From Candidatus Pelagibacterales bacterium (lineage in GTDB: Bacteria; Pseudomonadota; Alphaproteobacteria; TMED109), in contig PCCU01000007.1 of assembly GCA_002732015.1 (NCBI GenBank), positions 1-25,725 of the forward strand: 25,725 nucleotides of DNA. The letters are read 5' to 3'. The position numbers and the translations under genes were made by a program. Numbering within the stretch: the stretch's first letter is position 1; every line of letters begins with the position of its first letter. Positions 24,393 to 25,725 of the stretch are shown piece by piece. The notes under the pieces were generated by a model that worked only from the letters and a program-made list of their open reading frames with translations, was not told the DNA's origin and ran no database searches.

Positions 24393-24877
24393 TATTCTGT
24401 AAGAGGCTTTATAGAGTCCCATTTCTCTAAAACTTTTTTTAAATCCTTTTCAGATTGCTTAGAACTTTTATTTGATGGTGTAGTTAACTCTATAACATAT
24501 CCGTTAGGATCTCTAAAATAAATAGATTTTATAAAACCGTGGTCTATAATTCCTCTAGTTTCTATACCTAACTTTATTCCTTTTTCATAATAACTTTTCA
24601 AATCTTTTAAATTTACTTCAAATGCTATGTGAAGATCAAAATCTCTTTGTTTTTTGAATTTAAAAGGACTAAAAGGATCTTCAAAAAAAGCAATCGCTGA
24701 ATTATCTTTTAAACTGTAAAATGAGTGTAATACTTTTGTTTTTCTCTTGGTTTTAGTAGTTTCAATAATAAATGCTTTTGTAAATTTTAAACCTAAAAAA
24801 TTAACATAGAATTCTTTAGTTTTGTGTGTATTTTTGCATCTGTAAGCACTATGGTGCAATTTTTTAATTTTGATCAT
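24389..24877 (-). CDS. VOC-family (glyoxalase/dioxygenase fold) protein
   Basis: 162-aa protein with the paired beta-alpha-beta-beta-beta modules of the vicinal oxygen chelate fold. Candidate metal ligands are His8 or His9 (KLHHSAYRC), His83 (DLHIAFEV) and Glu130 (DPNGYVIEL), the usual His-His-Glu set. The pattern is nearer to catechol-dioxygenase and fosfomycin-resistance-like VOC proteins than to glyoxalase I, but the reaction cannot be assigned. It converges on the enolase-like gene with the stops sharing TTAA and diverges from rpmJ. Confidence 0.8.
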   Translation of the reverse strand: MIKIKKLHHSAYRCKNTHKTKEFYVNFLGLKFTKAFIIETTKTKRKTKVLHSFYSLKDNSAIAFFEDPFSPFKFKKQRDFDLHIAFEVNLKDLKSYYEKGIKLGIETRGIIDHGFIKSIYFRDPNGYVIELTTPSNKSSKQSEKDLKKVLEKWDSIKPLTEY

Positions 24878-24886
24878 TTATTTATT

Positions 24887-24915
24887 TTGACAATTTATAT
24901 TAAACATTATATAAA
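24887..24915 (+). promoter_or_regulatory. Strong sigma-70-type promoter of rpmJ-DUF1244
   Basis: TTGACA (24887-24892) is a perfect -35 and TATAAA (24910-24915) is 5 of 6 to the -10, with the ideal 17-base spacer. The predicted start near 24922 would put the ribosome-binding site almost at the 5' end. This is the best promoter I can see in the window. Confidence 0.7.
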
Positions 24916-24923
24916 AAATTTCT

Positions 24924-24929
24924 AAGGAG
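24924..24929 (+). promoter_or_regulatory. Ribosome-binding site AAGGAG of rpmJ
   Basis: AAGGAG lies 6 bases ahead of the ATG at 24936. It is close to a full Shine-Dalgarno sequence, rare among the genes here, and settles the start of this very short gene. Confidence 0.8.
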
Positions 24930-24935
24930 TTTCAA

Positions 24936-25061
24936 ATGAAAGTTTTAGCATCACTTAAAAGTGCAAAAAATAGAGATAAAGACTGCAGACTAATAAGAAG
25001 AAAAGGTAAATTATTAGTAATAAATAAAAAAAACCCGAGACTAAAAGCAAAACAAGGATAA
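24936..25061 (+). CDS. rpmJ: 50S ribosomal protein L36 (zinc-free form)
   Basis: 41-residue protein with the L36 pattern: MKVLASLKSAKNRDKDC, then a basic stretch and INKKNPRLKAKQG at the end. It has a single Cys (17) and not the Cys3-His zinc set, so it is the C-minus form that alphaproteobacteria use. The length of 41 aa agrees. It follows a strong promoter and ribosome-binding site and is one base ahead of the DUF1244 gene, so the two form an operon. Confidence 0.93.
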   Translation: MKVLASLKSAKNRDKDCRLIRRKGKLLVINKKNPRLKAKQG

Positions 25062-25062
25062 A

Positions 25063-25311
25063 ATGCCAGAAAATGAACTAAAACAAAAAATTGAAGCCTC
25101 TACCTTTAGAAAAATAATTAAACATTTACAGGAAAATAAAGATCTTCAAAATATTGATTTAATGAACCTAGCAGGTTTTTGTAGAAACTGTATATCTAAA
25201 TGGTACATGGAGTCATCAAAAGAGTATGGTGATGAAATGGATTATGATGAGGCAAAAAAAATTGTATATAATATGCCTTACTCCGAATGGAAACAAAAGT
25301 ATCAAAAATAA
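25063..25311 (+). CDS. DUF1244 family protein
   Basis: 82-aa protein matching DUF1244: a helical N-terminus (TFRKIIKHLQEN), then NLAGFCRNCISKWY with the paired Cys40 and Cys43, and NMPYSEWKQKYQ at the end. The family is common in proteobacteria and has no assigned function. The two conserved Cys suggest metal or redox activity. The start lies one base after the rpmJ stop. The stop directly abuts that of the epimerase on the other strand. Confidence 0.87.
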   Translation: MPENELKQKIEASTFRKIIKHLQENKDLQNIDLMNLAGFCRNCISKWYMESSKEYGDEMDYDEAKKIVYNMPYSEWKQKYQK

Positions 25312-25725
25312 TTATTTTTTGTAATTTTTAAACCAAGCAATAAAACTTTCTAATCCTTTATCAATATTTGTATTAGGATTAAACCCAAGATGCTTTTTAC
25401 TTTGATTTATATCTGCAAATGTATTTTTTACATCACCTAATTGCATGGGGAGAAACTTCTTCTTTGCTTTTTTATTTAACAATTTTTCTAGAATTGTGAC
25501 TATTTTATTTACTGACTCAGGTTTATTATTTCCTAAATTATATAGTTTGTGATAGGAATTTTTTGAATTATTATTAAAAAATAAAGAGGCTCTTATTCCT
25601 TTTATGATATCATCTATGTAAGTAAAGTCTCTTTTTAAAATACCCTTATGAAAAATATTAATTGGTTTATTTTTTATAATTGCATCAGTAAATTGCCAAA
25701 TTGCCATGTCTGGCCTGCCCCATGG
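25312..25725 (-). CDS. NAD-dependent UDP-sugar epimerase, UDP-glucuronate 4-epimerase-like (partial, N-terminus beyond right edge)
   Basis: C-terminal 137 residues of a short-chain dehydrogenase/reductase-type epimerase. The frame is open through the right edge, and PWGRPDMAIWQFTDAI at the edge matches the stretch after the catalytic YxxxK in UDP-glucuronate 4-epimerases. RDFTYIDDIIKGI and YNLGNNKPESV follow, as does the closing GLESFIAWFKNY. An in-frame ATG at 25707 is internal and not the true start. The enzyme would make UDP-galacturonate for lipopolysaccharide or other surface sugars; other UDP-hexose epimerases are possible. Confidence 0.9.
   Translation of the reverse strand, partial: PWGRPDMAIWQFTDAIIKNKPINIFHKGILKRDFTYIDDIIKGIRASLFFNNNSKNSYHKLYNLGNNKPESVNKIVTILEKLLNKKAKKKFLPMQLGDVKNTFADINQSKKHLGFNPNTNIDKGLESFIAWFKNYKK

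Noticed and set aside
1..25725. CRISPR array, insertion sequence, prophage or integration site
   Set aside because: No repeated spacer pattern, transposase, integrase or flanking direct repeat was seen; the gene content is housekeeping throughout.

Overview
The window is about 70% A+T by eye and very tightly packed. It looks like a streamlined, probably free-living (marine-type) alphaproteobacterium. The class call rests on three things. The tmRNA gene is circularly permuted (two-piece), in the alphaproteobacterial form. The gene after it is an alpha-type SspB followed by a class I fumarase. The blocks miaA / serB / degP-hflC-hflK and slt / dapA-smpB are arrangements I recall from that class. 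Pelagibacterales-like AT-rich lineages fit, but I cannot fix the genus. No phage, insertion sequence, integron or CRISPR array is visible.

Layout, left to right. 1-5133: miaA (cut by the left edge) diverges from serB, which converges on a leftward operon hflK-hflC-DUF2065-degP of inner-membrane and periplasmic proteolysis genes. 5208-7063: mrp (Fe-S carrier ATPase) converges on thyX. 7111-9546: a permuted ssrA with its own promoter, then the SspB ClpXP adaptor and fumarase. 9543-13991: a leftward operon dapA-smpB-gpx-asmA-gst. 14018-17013: a soluble lytic transglycosylase, then an orphan Fe(III)-binding protein gene (leftward) with a Fur-box-like site just upstream. 17096-18790: tRNA-Val(GAC), a YbdG-type mechanosensitive channel and a Nudix hydrolase. 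18787-21667: a photolyase-related flavoprotein with reversed domain order, a cytochrome c and an FMN hydroxy-acid dehydrogenase. 21751-24392: bactofilin, an APH-fold kinase and an enolase-like protein in an overlapping run. 24389-25725: a VOC-family protein, rpmJ with DUF1244, and the C-terminal end of a UDP-sugar epimerase cut by the right edge.

Three things stand out. All the dedicated parts of tagging and rescue lie within 6 kb: tmRNA, SmpB and the SspB adaptor, and the tmRNA has an intervening sequence of only 8 nt. The kinase/enolase-like pair looks like a small undescribed pathway module, because the enolase-like protein has lost the active-site His and has a Glu-to-Asp change while keeping the rest of the catalytic set. 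The photolyase-like protein appears to carry its alpha/beta domain after the FAD domain instead of before it. In addition, all eight convergent gene pairs end within -4 to +5 nt of each other, and five share a single four-base (T/C)TAA containing both stop codons.
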